Positions 1 to 12,800 of a stretch of DNA of 64,000 nucleotides are shown one piece after another; the stretch's first letter is position 1; the number at the start of each line of letters is the position of its first letter. This stretch comes from Aristolochia californica (lineage: Eukaryota > Streptophyta > Magnoliopsida > Piperales > Aristolochiaceae): assembly GCA_029961685.1 (NCBI GenBank), contig JARWKL010000001.1, positions 56,384,062 to 56,448,061 of the forward strand. The letters are read 5' to 3'. The position numbers and the translations under genes are program-made. The notes under the pieces are model-generated. The model ran no database searches. It had not been told where the DNA came from and saw nothing but the letters and a program-made list of their open reading frames with translations.

Positions 1-2690
1 CTCCCTGCATGGTTGGAAGTGTTTACTTTGCTCATGTATTTGGTGTCTTCCAGGGATAAGTTGTTTGCCCGAGCAGTTAAGTGTATATATTTTGGGTACT
101 CTCGCATACATAAGGGGTACCAATATTTTTGCCCGTCCACTAGAAAAACATTTCTATCTACTGATGTTACTTTCTTTGAGGATGTACCATTCTTTTTTTC
201 TGTCTTTACCTTTTGATCATGTTGTCTCACCAGAGCCGGCACCAGTTATCCCTATACCAGTTGATGAGCCCGTTGGACCATCATAAGTTGTCAATGTCGA
301 GAAACCATTACAGGTATATAAACGCCGGAAGAAAGTATCTCTCTCACCGGACCATGACACTAATTCATCTCACGATCCAAGAGATAATGATCTACATCCT
401 CCTATTGCACTCAGGAAGGGTGTCAAGAAATGTAAAGGTACGTAGTATCCGTTATCTCTATTTGTATCTTTTGTTCCTTATCTAACTCCTATAAAAAATT
501 TGCCTAGTCCATTTCTATTTGCACTAGCCCTTCTTCAATGCGGGAGGTTGTCTTGTCTCCTTATTGGAAGTAAGTTGTGGATGTTGAATTAGATGCTTTG
601 ATAGAACGGGGCACTTGGTAACTATGTGATCTACCATTAGAGGACAAAGTTGTTGGTTTTCGTTGGGTTTATACTGTCAAGTATAATGCAGACGGTCCTA
701 TTGAGCGGTATAAAGCTCGGTTGGTTGGAAAGAGGTAATACTCAAACCTTTGGTATTGATGTGTTTGAAACCTTTTCGCTTGTTACCCGTTTGTCATTTG
801 TTCATATTTCGATTTCAATTGTAGTGAATCAGGGGTGGTCCATACATCAACTGGACATTAAAAACACTTTCTTATATAGTGATCTGGAAGAAGTAGCATA
901 TATGGAGCAACCTCCAGGGTATGTTGCTCAGGGGGAGACACAAAGTATCCAGACTTTGATTTATGGGCTGAAACAGAGTCAACGTTGGTTTGAAAAATTC
1001 AGCTAGCTTGTGGTATCTATGGTTCTCGAGGAGTCGTTGTGAATACTCCTTGTTTGTGATGAAGAAATCCTCTAGAATTCTAATATTTTTGGTTTTTGTA
1101 GATAACATTACATTATCTGGGAGTGATATTTTTGGTATAGAGGATTGAAATCCTTGTTTGTTTGCACATTTTCAAACTAAAGACTTGGGACCATTGAAAT
1201 ACTATTTAGGCATTGAAGTAGCGAAAAGTAAAGAATTGTGATGACACAACGTAAGTATGTCATAGATATGCTTTAAGAGAATGGTTTGTTGAGAGCCAAG
1301 CCAACTAATACCCCAATGAAAGTGGGACATGATCTCCATGATGAGTAGAATAATGAATTAAATGATAGAACACAATATCGGAGGTTAATGGGAAAGTTAA
1401 TTTATACAATGTCCTCTGAAAGTACACTTAGAAGTGTCACAAATAATTTTAAGGTATTTTAAAGGAGCACCAGGAAAAGGTCTTTTCTTTAGACCTAACA
1501 ATCATATAAAGATAGAGGCTTTCTCTGATGTAGATTATACAGGGTCCAAATTGGACAAAAAATCAAACCTCTGGATATTGTGTCTTACTAGGAGGAAATT
1601 ATGTTTGTTGGAAAAGTAAAAAGTAAAATGTTGTATTCCGATCTAGAGCAAAAGCTGAATACAGAGCGATGGCTTACATAGTGAGCAAGTTGACATGAGT
1701 TAGGTCAGTCTCACTAGAGTTGGGTTTCAACCAGGATGAGCCGATGAGCATATTTTGTGATAATCAGGCTGTGATCTGTTATGAACCCAATAGTAGGCTG
1801 AGTCAGGCAGAGACGCGCGGGCTGAGTCAGTTACTTAGTCATTTAGTTTACTTTTCAAGTTAAATGCCATGGAGGGGCAAAATTGTAATTTTCTCTTGAA
1901 CCTTGTGGACATGAACCCTATTTAGAGGGGGAATGGAATGAAAAGAAGGAAGTCTGAATTTAGGTTAAAAGAGAGGGTTTGAGTTCTACTAAACGAGCTC
2001 GAGGGTTTTCAAGCTTCCCTTCGGCTTGATTTTCTATTTTCTTTTCTTCTTCCGTACGAATCGTCATGTTAGATCCGGGGACAATAACACGATCTTTATT
2101 GCAAGTAACCTAATTTTCCATGAGGGGACTAAACTTATAGAAGTGGATTGCCATTTCATTCGAGAAGCGGCAATGAAAAATGAGGTAGTAAGTTCGTTTG
2201 TTTGGTCTAGACATCAGTTCAGAGATGTCTTCACCAAGGCACTTGGCAAGAGAGAATTTATATCATTTTGCAACAAGCTGAGGCTCCTAGATATATACGC
2301 TTCAGCTTGAGGGGGAGAGAGAAAATACATCCAGGGGTATTTTGGTCATTTACCACATCAGTGGTTGATTTTCTTTATGTAATCTTATTTTTCATGTTAA
2401 ATTATATCAGTAATTAACTTTCATATACATAGGATGTGTAGTTAGAGAGATATAAGGAGATCAAGTATTAAGTGTATAGGGACATTTTTGTAATTTGTAA
2501 CTCAAAACACTTATTTAAGAAGTCTAGGAATTCGTGAACAATTTCCAATGAAGCCTTTCAGGCTCTTCAGAAAGTTCTCCTCCTCCTTTCTCCATTTTTC
2601 TCTCAATTTTCTCCTCTTCCTTCACCCAAATCTTCGATTTTTACAAAACACTTAGAAACTCCTTCGTCTCCCCTTCTAGATATTGAAAAA
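1..2690 (+). mobile_element. Copia LTR retrotransposon fragment A (pol and 3' LTR), decayed
   Basis: Copia pol in usual order, broken by stops and frameshifts. Integrase C-terminal end (KCIYFGYSRIHKGYQYF near 80-190). RT from about 560 (WVYTVKYNADGPIERYKARL, then QLDIKNTFLYSDLEE and YGLKQS). RNase H from about 1430 (ILRYFKGAPGKGLFF; AKAEYRAMAY), resuming at 2090 (IASNLIFHEGTK, VDCHFIREA, DVFTKALG). The RT active-site box reads FVDNI near 1092-1109 where YVDDI is expected, so one catalytic Asp is lost. A polypurine tract GAGGGGGAG near 2308-2316 precedes a probable 3' LTR to about 2645-2690. It sits in TAF2 intron 19 in antisense and begins before base 1. A 313-bp solo LTR splits its RNase H. 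Confidence 0.85.
1777..2089. mobile_element. Solo LTR inside Copia A RNase H
   Basis: A 313-bp block begins TGTTAT and ends ATAACA (a perfect 6-bp terminal inverted repeat of TG..CA type) and interrupts the Copia RNase H frame exactly between NQAV and FIASN. The flanks TGATC (1772-1776) and CGATC (2090-2094) look like a 5-bp target-site duplication with one change. There is no PBS, PPT or second LTR, so it is best read as a solo LTR left by recombination. The family is not recognised and the orientation is not certain. Confidence 0.8.
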
Positions 2691-3791
2691 AAAAATGCTA
2701 ACCTTAGTTAGTCATGTTTTTGCAAAAAACAATTGTAATCTTTTGTGCTCTTTAATAAATTCATTTTCTCAAAAAAACAAAAAACAAAAAAAATTGCAAA
2801 AGTATAGATTGTTAAACCTCCAGTATTTCTTTATATATCATCTTTTTCTATACCTTCGGAGCAACTCCTATAGACCCACTACCTACATAGAACAAAATTG
2901 CGCCTAACATCCGGTGTGAGTCTAGTTTAATTCACTCAAGTGGTATTTTTTTCTAAACTACGCTTAAAATAGTGTGTAGTCTCTTTTCTTCATACCCTAA
3001 AATTGAGTTTTTCCACATTTGGAATTGAGCAGAATTCTTTTTAACTTTGACTGTTTTGACCGATTTATGGAGTTTTATGAGAGGAAATTTCATAAAATTG
3101 TTTCAGTTCAAAAGTGTTTTAGTTCTTTTAGTTCTCTATAAATTGTTGTTTACTTTGTTCCTAATTAGGAGTTCTATTTTGGGTTTAACTAGGACACAGG
3201 TATTTTAATTTTACTCTAATTCAATGTGTTTTTCTATTATATATAGAGGACCAATGTACTTAGTTTAACACAACATTCAATGAATACAATTCTCCCCTAA
3301 ATTTTCAGCAAGGTTCAAGTTCCATATCGAAATGACTAACAAAATTTTTTTTTTTTTTAAATGATGCGTTGTTTTTTTTTTTTCCAAATTACTAACAAAG
3401 TTAATAAGCCTTTTTCCCAACTAATAAACCCAAGATTTTTCTACTCATTTATCTCTATGCAGGACTATTCTTTAACATTCCCCCTCATGTATGAGACTAT
3501 TCTTTACCAATACACTCATACAATAATTAAAGAGTAAAAGGCAAGTTTTATATAATGAATTGAAGATATTTGTTCTTTCTTCGGCAGTACAATCTCATGA
3601 AACATGGCCAACATAATTGTTTGACAAATGTCTTTCTAATCCACTTTGCCTAAAGTTTACTTTCTGGATTGATATTAAAATGAGTCTTACATGTTAGTTT
3701 AAATCAACTATGTTTACATGCATGCAACCTGCATAATTAGATGTTTGCATAGAGAGAAGGAGAGAGAGCAATTATCAACAGCAACATGTAC
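2691..3791. other. TAF2 intron 19, no recognised feature
   Basis: AT-rich intronic DNA between Copia A and exon 19, with short A/T runs near 3342-3383. I see no coding similarity on either strand. Confidence 0.6.
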
Positions 3792-3878
3792 CTTCAACAA
3801 TTGTAAAACAAACTCAACTGCTTCTTGTGGGCTTTTATGATCTGTCGCCCTAACCATTGCCACTGCATGTGGAATAGC
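3792..3878 (-). CDS. TAF2: TAF2 exon 19 (last in window)
   Basis: After CATTTAG. Twenty-nine codons encoding [20 protein letters not shown] and then VEFVLQLLK before GTACAT. I found no further TAF2 exon in 1-3791, so intron 19 exceeds 3.79 kb. Confidence 0.9.
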
Positions 3879-6800
3879 CTAAATGGTCCAAAAGTAAACA
3901 ATGAATATAAAATAGGATGAAAATAAGATGCATCTTTTTGAATAGGGATGCTAAGAACCAGTATTAACTCAATGGGATCATATTAGCCTAGTAGTAACAA
4001 TAACTGTTAATGTAAATAGCTCCATTTAATACACTGACAATCTCCCGAGTAGGAACATCATTTGAGGGAACTTAGTTGGTCTACACATTCAAATGAACAA
4101 ATCGGAAATAAGCAGAACCAAACAGCATTTCCTCTGAAAACAAATAAAGAAAGAGAAGTTTCTTTTGAACAAATTATTCAGGTTAATTAAATGAAAAACA
4201 CCACTCATAAAAAATGAAAAAAAAATTGAAAATGAAGAAAATTGGCTTTCTGATGTTCTTATTGTGGAACTTTTCCTTTTGATGATCATCAATTTTGGCA
4301 TTTCGTTTATCTCTGTATTTGTGCTGTGAAAGTGGCTCTACCCGCACTGTATTTTTTACATTCTCAAAAAAACAAAAAAAAGCAAACAATGATTAAAAGA
4401 ACAGCATATCTTGCAACAAATAAAACTTGAGGTCCTAACATACTTATATTAATGCGATCTCACCATATTACCTGAAGGACAAAGTATTCTGGAAAATCAT
4501 GGAAATCATTTGGCCTGGCACAAACAAAAAACATAATTCTCTCAGAAAATAAAGTAAACAGTAGGACATGGTTATGCTAAATTTTAGACCTTTACAATAT
4601 ACAAAACATTTCACGAGAGTAATTTCTTTTTCTTTTTTATTGAGAAATGGGAAATGAGAGTGAAGTTAACCTAGGTAACCCAATTGTTGCATCATATCTT
4701 CTACTCTTATAAAAACTTAGCAAATTCTGCAAACCAGTCCAATCGGTTTCCTGAAGAAAAAAAATAATAATAATAGAGAGATTTAGCTATTGCCAGACAA
4801 AACGACGAACAATAGCATACAAGCTACATGAATCAATTGTATACAGAATAAAACTACAGGAGATGAAAATGAAAAGATGTTTAATCGTCTGCAAAACATT
4901 TCCAATAACTTGCAAGGGCATTTTTTTTTTAACAGAGAGAAAGTGTATTCAGATCCTAAAGTATTGGAAGTTAAAGGAATTAATTATATAAAAGACAAGG
5001 CAATAAGAAAACCAAAATACATGAAAAAGGAAACAAAACAAAGTGGGAGGGCAGTGCCAACAGCTGAGTAGCTGTCCATTCACCCCTTCCCTTGCTAACC
5101 GTTGCTAATGCATCAGCTGTGCTTTTTGACACTCCTACAGGTATGAGACCAAGCATGGTGGAACGACTCAGATGAGTCAACCCACAACTCACTTGAGTCA
5201 ACTTGCCAATTCATGTGGACAGTTCAGATCCGATGGTTGTAACCACCCTAAGTAGCCGAACCACACTGGAATGACAGACTCTGGCAGTTCAAGGACGGAA
5301 TCAGGCGGCTTGAAGTTCCCAACCCATGTCCCTCATCCTGATCATTGTCTCCTATATAAAGGGAGAACTTCAAACAGAGAAATCCTAATTTCACTGCTGG
5401 AAAACCGGATCCACCCCTCAGCCGTCGTCTATCAAGTCCCACGGCTGTTTCCATGATGGAAAACCCTTTTTTTGGGTTGATCTAGCCTCTGATCTCGCCA
5501 GAAAACTAGTTTCCTTTCATTTTTCTTCATTCTCAATCCATTTCTATGATTTTCGGTGTTGCCACTGTCAGATCTCCATCCCTGACTCACAACAGAGGCT
5601 GCTTATTCAAATCTTCTTCCCCCTTCTTCAGCTCTTCCCCCAATGAGAATTGAAGGCAAAAATTAATCTTTCTCTACATTCTAAGTTAGGTTAATGTTAT
5701 TAAATTATGGTTTCATTAATATGATGGATATTTTTTTTTTTAGAAAAGATGATTTTATTAAGAAACAAAAACCACAAGGCTACAAAAGCTCAAGGGAGCA
5801 ATCCCATAATAACAAGAGATTGGAGGGAAGCTCCTTTTTTAGCAAGGACAAAATTTGCAAATCTCGAAATGATAGAGTACAATCAAAAAGTGAGGCAATA
5901 CTCATGATCTCGTAGAATATGTCCCAATGGCGCCAAAGGGGAACAGAGGCATGAGCGCACCAGCCAATCACGACTTTGGAGTTCGCTTCAACATGGAGAG
6001 GGCCACAACAATTGTCACAAAAGATGCGGAGGACATGGAGAAGGCCAAGAAACTCAGCGTTATTTACTAAGGTGTTGATGCTTGGGGTGATGATGGCAGC
6101 TTCCAGTGGCCAATATTAATGCTACAAGGTTCCTTTTGGACGACATTATGCAGCGCATGGGCTTCGGAGACGGATGGAGATTTTGGATTCACAGTTGCAT
6201 CTCCTCGGGCTTCTTACTCTCTGCACTTGAATGGCACAGTTTGCGGTTTCTTTTAGGGTTCTCGTGGCATTCATCAAGGTGACCCCCTATCCCCACTCCT
6301 CTTCAACATTATTATTGAGTACCTGTCATCGTTCTACTTTGCTCGTAGTATCGGTTGGCTCGAGGCTGTTTCTGACCAGAGTTGTTTTGACATTCCCTTG
6401 CTCCAGTTTGTGGATGACACTATCTGTTTCGGTGTTGGCACGCTTGATCAAATCCGCAACATTAAGGTTGTCCTTGGCCTATTTGAGATCACTTTTGGTC
6501 AGAAGGTTAACTAGGGGAAGAAGACAACCATCATGGGCTATTATATTGAGTCTCCCCTTCTTCAACACATGGCAAACACTTTAGGTTGCTCGGTTGCAGT
6601 TACCCCTTCTCACTACCTGGGTCTTCATCTTACTAACTGTTGGCCCAGGATGGGATTATGGGCCCCGATCATTGAGTGGCGACTGTCCACTTGGAAGGGT
6701 AGGATGCTATCTTAGGCAGGTAGATTGATTCTCCTCAATTGGTGCCTTGCGGTTATCCCAAACTATTTTCTCTCTTTCCTGTCATGCCCCTCCTCCATCA

Positions 6801-9800
6801 GTCGGCGCATTGACATGATCAAGAGACGCTTCCTATGGCGTAGCACTGGAATCGAGTTCCATTACCACCTTGTCAGTTAGGATGATGTTTGAATGCCGAA
6901 GTCCTTGGGCGGTCTTGGGATCAGACGCACCAAAGAATAGGATCAGGCCTTGCTCCTTAAATGGTTATGGAAACTCAACTCCCCCTCAGGAGCCTCCTAA
7001 AAGCCTATGGTGGCCTCTAAGTTTCGATGTCTTTGTGATAGATGGATAACCAATGGCAGCAGACACCACCTCTCTTCTATCTAGAAGGCCATGTCTCATT
7101 TGTTAGCCACATTTCGTGATGCTATTAGGTTCTTCCTTGGGGATGGCTCTAGCCTTCACTTTTGGATGGATTGGTGGTCGGGTGATGGTCCTCTTGCCTC
7201 TTCCCACCCAATTCTCTTTCAAATCACCTCTTGTCATGACCTCTCAGTCTTTGATGCATGGAGGAACGGCTCATGGGATCTCTGTCTAGGACGAGGCCCT
7301 ACTGATGTGGAGGCCATATCTGCTTAAGATATGATTGATGGTCTTGACAGTGTTAGGATTCGACCCCTGGCAACTGATCAACTGATCAAGCTCCTTTATG
7401 ACTGCGGACGCTTCTCTGTCTCCTCGGCCTATCGTCACCTTATGGGTTGGACACAGCCTCCTGCCTCTCACCAGGCTGCTTTTGCTTGGAGGCTCTTGGC
7501 TCCTCCAGATTCTCACTGCTGACAATCTTATCAGACGTGGAAACACTGCTCCTGACCCTCTTTGTTCCCTTTATGGGGTGGAAGCTAAGACCATCAGTCA
7601 ACTTCTCCTCCGCTATGCTTTTACTTGGAAGGTTTGGACCTCTATGATTGACAGCATGGGCCTTAGTTTCTACACCCCCCTAACTTGAGCACCATGTGCC
7701 GTTTCTCATCTAGCACTCATCTCCCTAGCCTCGGCAAGCTTTTGTTAGTTGCTTGCGTTGCTTACATTCCATGGTGCCTTTGGACTAAAAGGAATTCCAA
7801 ACAGTCTAATTTTACCTCGCGCTATGCCATTGAGGTGATCTGCATTGCTACGGGCCTTATCTCTACCTGGATTCGCACTCGAAAAGAATTTGGTAGTCTA
7901 TCAAGTACCCCTTCCCACACCAATTGGAAGATTATTGCTCAGATGTCCATTCACTCAGTGCACCGCCAAGTTGATATTTGGAAGCACCCCCCCTTACATC
8001 GGATATTACAAACTCAACTTTGATGGCAGCGCTTTTGGGAACCTGAGTTTGGCTGGATTGGGAGGGGGATGTCCATTCCCTCAGTGCCCCCCCCCGGATA
8101 TTACAAACTCAACTTTGACGGCAGTGCTTTTGGGAACCCGAGTTTGGCTGGATTGGGGAGGAGGGGGGGAGGTAATTTTGGTCCTTGAGGAACTGCTATT
8201 ATGTCATACTCTGGTCCTCCCCGCGTTGCGGACTCGATCACTGCTGAGCTCTCTAGCCTCCTCCACGGGCTTCGCATCTACCATGATCGCTCCAAAGGTC
8301 CACTGATCGTGGAGGGTGACTCCAAAATCGTCATTGGCTGGTGCTCCACTGCCTCCTCCCCCCGTGGCATCACTGACAGTTTTTCTTGATATTATGGATA
8401 TTGTTTCTACTACCTCTTGTACTTGGTCCCATGTTTTTAGATTAGCCAATTCGGCTGCTGATTTATGTGCCAAATTGGGTCCCTCCCTACAATCTCTTGT
8501 TGTTAGGGGAAGCCTCCCTTGATGTACTCTTTTCCTTCCTTCGTAATAAAATCATCATCATTTCAAAAATATTATTTTTGAAATGATCATTTAAAAAATA
8601 TTAATGCTACAAGTACTCATCTATTATAATTAATAGTAAAATACTAATGCTTAATATTTAATAATTATGAATAAATAAGCGTTAAACGTTAATTATTAAT
8701 GAACTAATGTTACTTGCTGGTTAATAATAACTAAAATAGTTGCCCTTTCTAAAAAATAAATATAAAAATAATAACTACAATGGTAATGATTCATGTAATT
8801 ACTAAATAAAGGCTAATAATAAAGGTTAACAAAATACACTAGGTTAATAATTAATAATTAAAACTCATTGGTTTATGACCACTTTTTGTTTCCCAATTGA
8901 CCCTCCAACCTGTTAATAAAAGAAGTAATGTCCAAAGTGATGAATGTCAGGAAGAACCCTATTCTTTCTTATGCTAGTCCGGTGGGCATTGCCAATTCTA
9001 ATACTGTTGTTCGGCCTCCAAATCTTCAAGGATCGTCTCCATGGCAAGTTAATCATTGAAGGCGACTCAAAGACAGTTATTAGTTGGTGTTCCAAAGACA
9101 GCTTCCCCCCTTGGCGCCACTGGCCCATCACTGATAGTATTGCTGACATTGTATCTTCTACTTATTATAATTGGAATCTCATTCCTAGATCACCCAACTC
9201 TTTGGCTGATAACTTGGCAAAATTTGGAACTTCCTAGCAATCTCTCATTATTTGGGAAGGCTTCCCTCCTTTGTAAATTGTTCTTTTGAGCTTTTGTCTT
9301 AATAAAAATCAACATCATTAAAAAAAAAACTAGGTCAGGAATAATGTACCCCCTAAAATTAGCTTATCTCTTCAAGCAGACTATGAAGGACATGATTGGC
9401 TCCAGACCCTTCAGTCAGGAAACCATCTCGCCAAAACCTCATTAGAGCCACAAGAGAGCAGTAGGCGGTTCCATCTCTCTGTAATTGATCACATGTTTTT
9501 CTCTTTGTCTCACCCCCATGCTTTCCCTCTTGCAACACATTGAGATTCGTCTTTTCTTCTGCCATTCACTTATCTCACCAGTTTTTTTTAAATGTATCTC
9601 ACCAGTTGCCATTCAAAAACAATATCCGCAAATATAATATGTAAAAGCGAAAGAGAGAAACAAGTCAAGTAAATGAATAGTTTCATTAAGATAAAGACAC
9701 CCTCAATAGACAAACTTACACAAAAGAGTTAAAGACCAAAGTAAAGTACCTCAGAAGCCGTATTTGCCAAAGCATATGCTGCATCAATTCTAACTCTCCA

Positions 9801-12800
9801 AAATGCCTGCGCAGCAGAAGATAATTAAGAATGGTTTCCCACCAGTCAAATGTGTATGTATATATTGAATGTTGATTACACATGCACACACACCCCTTAC
9901 ACCTGGTGAGACTTGTAGACATCACACTATAAACCCCCATGTGATCATTGAACCAAAGGCCCAAGTCACAAATATAAATAACATACAAACATACATATAT
10001 GTATATATATATATATACACATATACATATATATACATATAAATAAATATACTCATACATAAGAAAAACATTTTAAAAACTTGAAGGAAACAAAGACAGA
10101 AAACAAAAAACCTTCGAGTCAATGAGAAAATTGTTAAGAGCATTAATGACTGAAAATGAGTGAGGGGACAATATCTCCAGAGCTGCAATTGCCTGTGCCT
10201 GAGCAACTACATCTTTATCCTTCTCCAACTGGTTGATCTGAGTAAACATGGCCAAATTTTAGAAATAGGTAAATATCTCATGATGCAGCAAAAACAAAAA
10301 AACATAGATCTAATTAGTATCAAGACTGCAAAGCAATTAAAGAAAACTAATTTAGAACATAAACCAAACAATGTAAAGCACTTCACAAAAACCAAGATAA
10401 GAAGTACTCTAACACAGAACCTGAATAGGGTCATTGCTTATGAAAGGGAACTTTTCAGAGATCCATCAACTCTAGCAAATATCACAAGCTGAAAATCTCT
10501 GTGGTCATCAGATGACTCTCTCCACAGAGACTCTTCTCTGTGGAAACTCAACAAACATGGTCAACTTCAGTTTTTTGACAGGATAATATCAGAGTCAGGA
10601 AAGGTTGCTGTTAGTGCGTCATTTGTTTATGAAAAGGAAAGTCAGGAGGGATTCTTTAGCACTGAAAAATTGTTTCTTTTGAATGGCTTATCTTTAGCAA
10701 ATATCAATAGCTGAAGATCATTATGATCATCAGATCACGATCTTTGTGGAGACTCTTCTCTATGAAAACTAAATTACATGATCAATTTCAGTTTCTTGAT
10801 GACAGCATATCAGAGAAAAGAATGGTTGCTGTTGATGGGCATAGTTATACATGAGCTTCACTTCTCAGGCTAATTGTTTGAGACTAAGAATTGTTCTGTA
10901 GGAAAATAGTGCCTCAATGATTTGGGCTTAAAATGATTCTATGATTATTATTTGAAACAACACTTTCTAAATTTAGCAAGTCATTTTCAGAGGAACAGAC
11001 CCAACCTTAACATTATATCAAAGCCAACCCAAGCCTGTGTGTGTTCCGTATGACCTATATGTTTCTTCTCCATGGCCTGTGTATGCCCACTAGGTCTGAG
11101 CCAAGATGTCAATTGCGGCATAGACACAAGAGATCTCCACTGGAAAAAAAATTCCACCCATCTATAGTTATACATGTGCACCACCTCAGGCTAGTTGTCA
11201 GTGTAAGAATGTTGTATGTTTTTTAGTTAGCCTCCTAACTTCAACTAGTCTTTTTGGGAATAACAGACTTAACTTTAACAGTGGCAAGCTAAAATTTTAG
11301 ATGGTTCGCTGGGAAGGCAGTTCAACCCATGCAAGTCTTTTACCAGCTCTTTAGAGCTATCAAGGACTTGGATACATTACTGGAAGCCATCAAGCCATAG
11401 TTGTAATTTTGGATGGAACCTAAATCTGAGCAATTTCCGAGACTAGAAAAAAGTCACTTCAGCTAGTAAGTTCTCAATTTTTGAAAGCCCTTACTTTGAA
11501 GGCCAAAATGATTTGGAATTTGACAGCGTAAGGCTGGTTTGCAGATGCATATTTTTTATCCCTATGGACTTTACATTCTCAGCTACCCATGGAAACTTCC
11601 AACCTTGAACCGTGGAAAAGTCCCCTAGGTTTTGTTCTTAAATTTTGTGCGACCAATGGGAGAATCACGACTCTTGAACATTCAAACAAAAAGAGGCACC
11701 CATGATCCCAATTTTCTGTGCTGTCTCTATTTTTTCTCTATAAGATATTGGCATCATTAGCAGTTCCAAATTCTGTACTGTCTCTTTCATTGCTGTTTGG
11801 TATTAGGTAGCTCCTAAGATCTGAAGGTAGGGTTGAAAGATCTCCGATTGATGGCAGCAGGGTATGCTTAAATTAACGGCATTGACTACTCAAAACCGTT
11901 TTCCAAGTGGCCAAGCTTGACCTAATTGAGTTCCTTATTGTTCATTGCTGCTCAATGCAACTAGAGTTTACATCAACGCACATAATTAACATTTTTTAAA
12001 TGGTGACATACATGGGGGAGTATACACAGATTAACTACCAAGATTTACCAATGAAAAAATGCTTAAGTTCAAAAAAAAAAAAAAAAAAAAAATCATCTCA
12101 TGGACTGATGCATTCTTCTTGGGCTTGGTTTAATAATTACGCACACAGTGAAGATGTAAAGTGGATCATTTTCCCATTGTCTAACTTTCCAGTTTTTGAG
12201 CTGTTTCGTCAAGAAAAAATGCAGGATAAAATGATAGGGTGGTTACTTCTAAATTCAGAGATATGTTCACAAATCCATTAGCACCTCCTCATCACACGTG
12301 TGTTCACCTAGAACTCACATGCACCCTTCTGGGGAAGTGATTGAGCATTGATTCTTTTCAATAAAGCTCAAATCATGAGTTTTATGCTTTATTCTTTTAT
12401 TGCAAGTGTAATCTTTTCACAGAAAAGTAAAATTTGTGTTTATTAAGAAGACAAGCAATGGGTAAGTTCTCATGGCAATAAAGGTAGAGAATATAAAGTG
12501 ATAAAGGTGAAGTTGGATATTTTATTGAGCAAATTATACACTCAATTCTTAGATGGTCTTATGGCTTTGGGTTATTTACTCAGTATCCCAGTTCAGCTAT
12601 TAGAAGGAATTTGCCAGATTTAATATTTACTCGCAGTTCTTCTCCATCTCCAGTGATTTCCTGGTCTCCTCCTCCACCTGGTCATTTCAAATTTAATTTT
12701 GACAGCAGTTTGCTTGGTCATCCAGGTCCAACCAGTGTAGGGGAAGTCATTCATGGTCATGCTGGTTTGGTTCAATTAGCTTTTTCAGGACCTATTGGGC

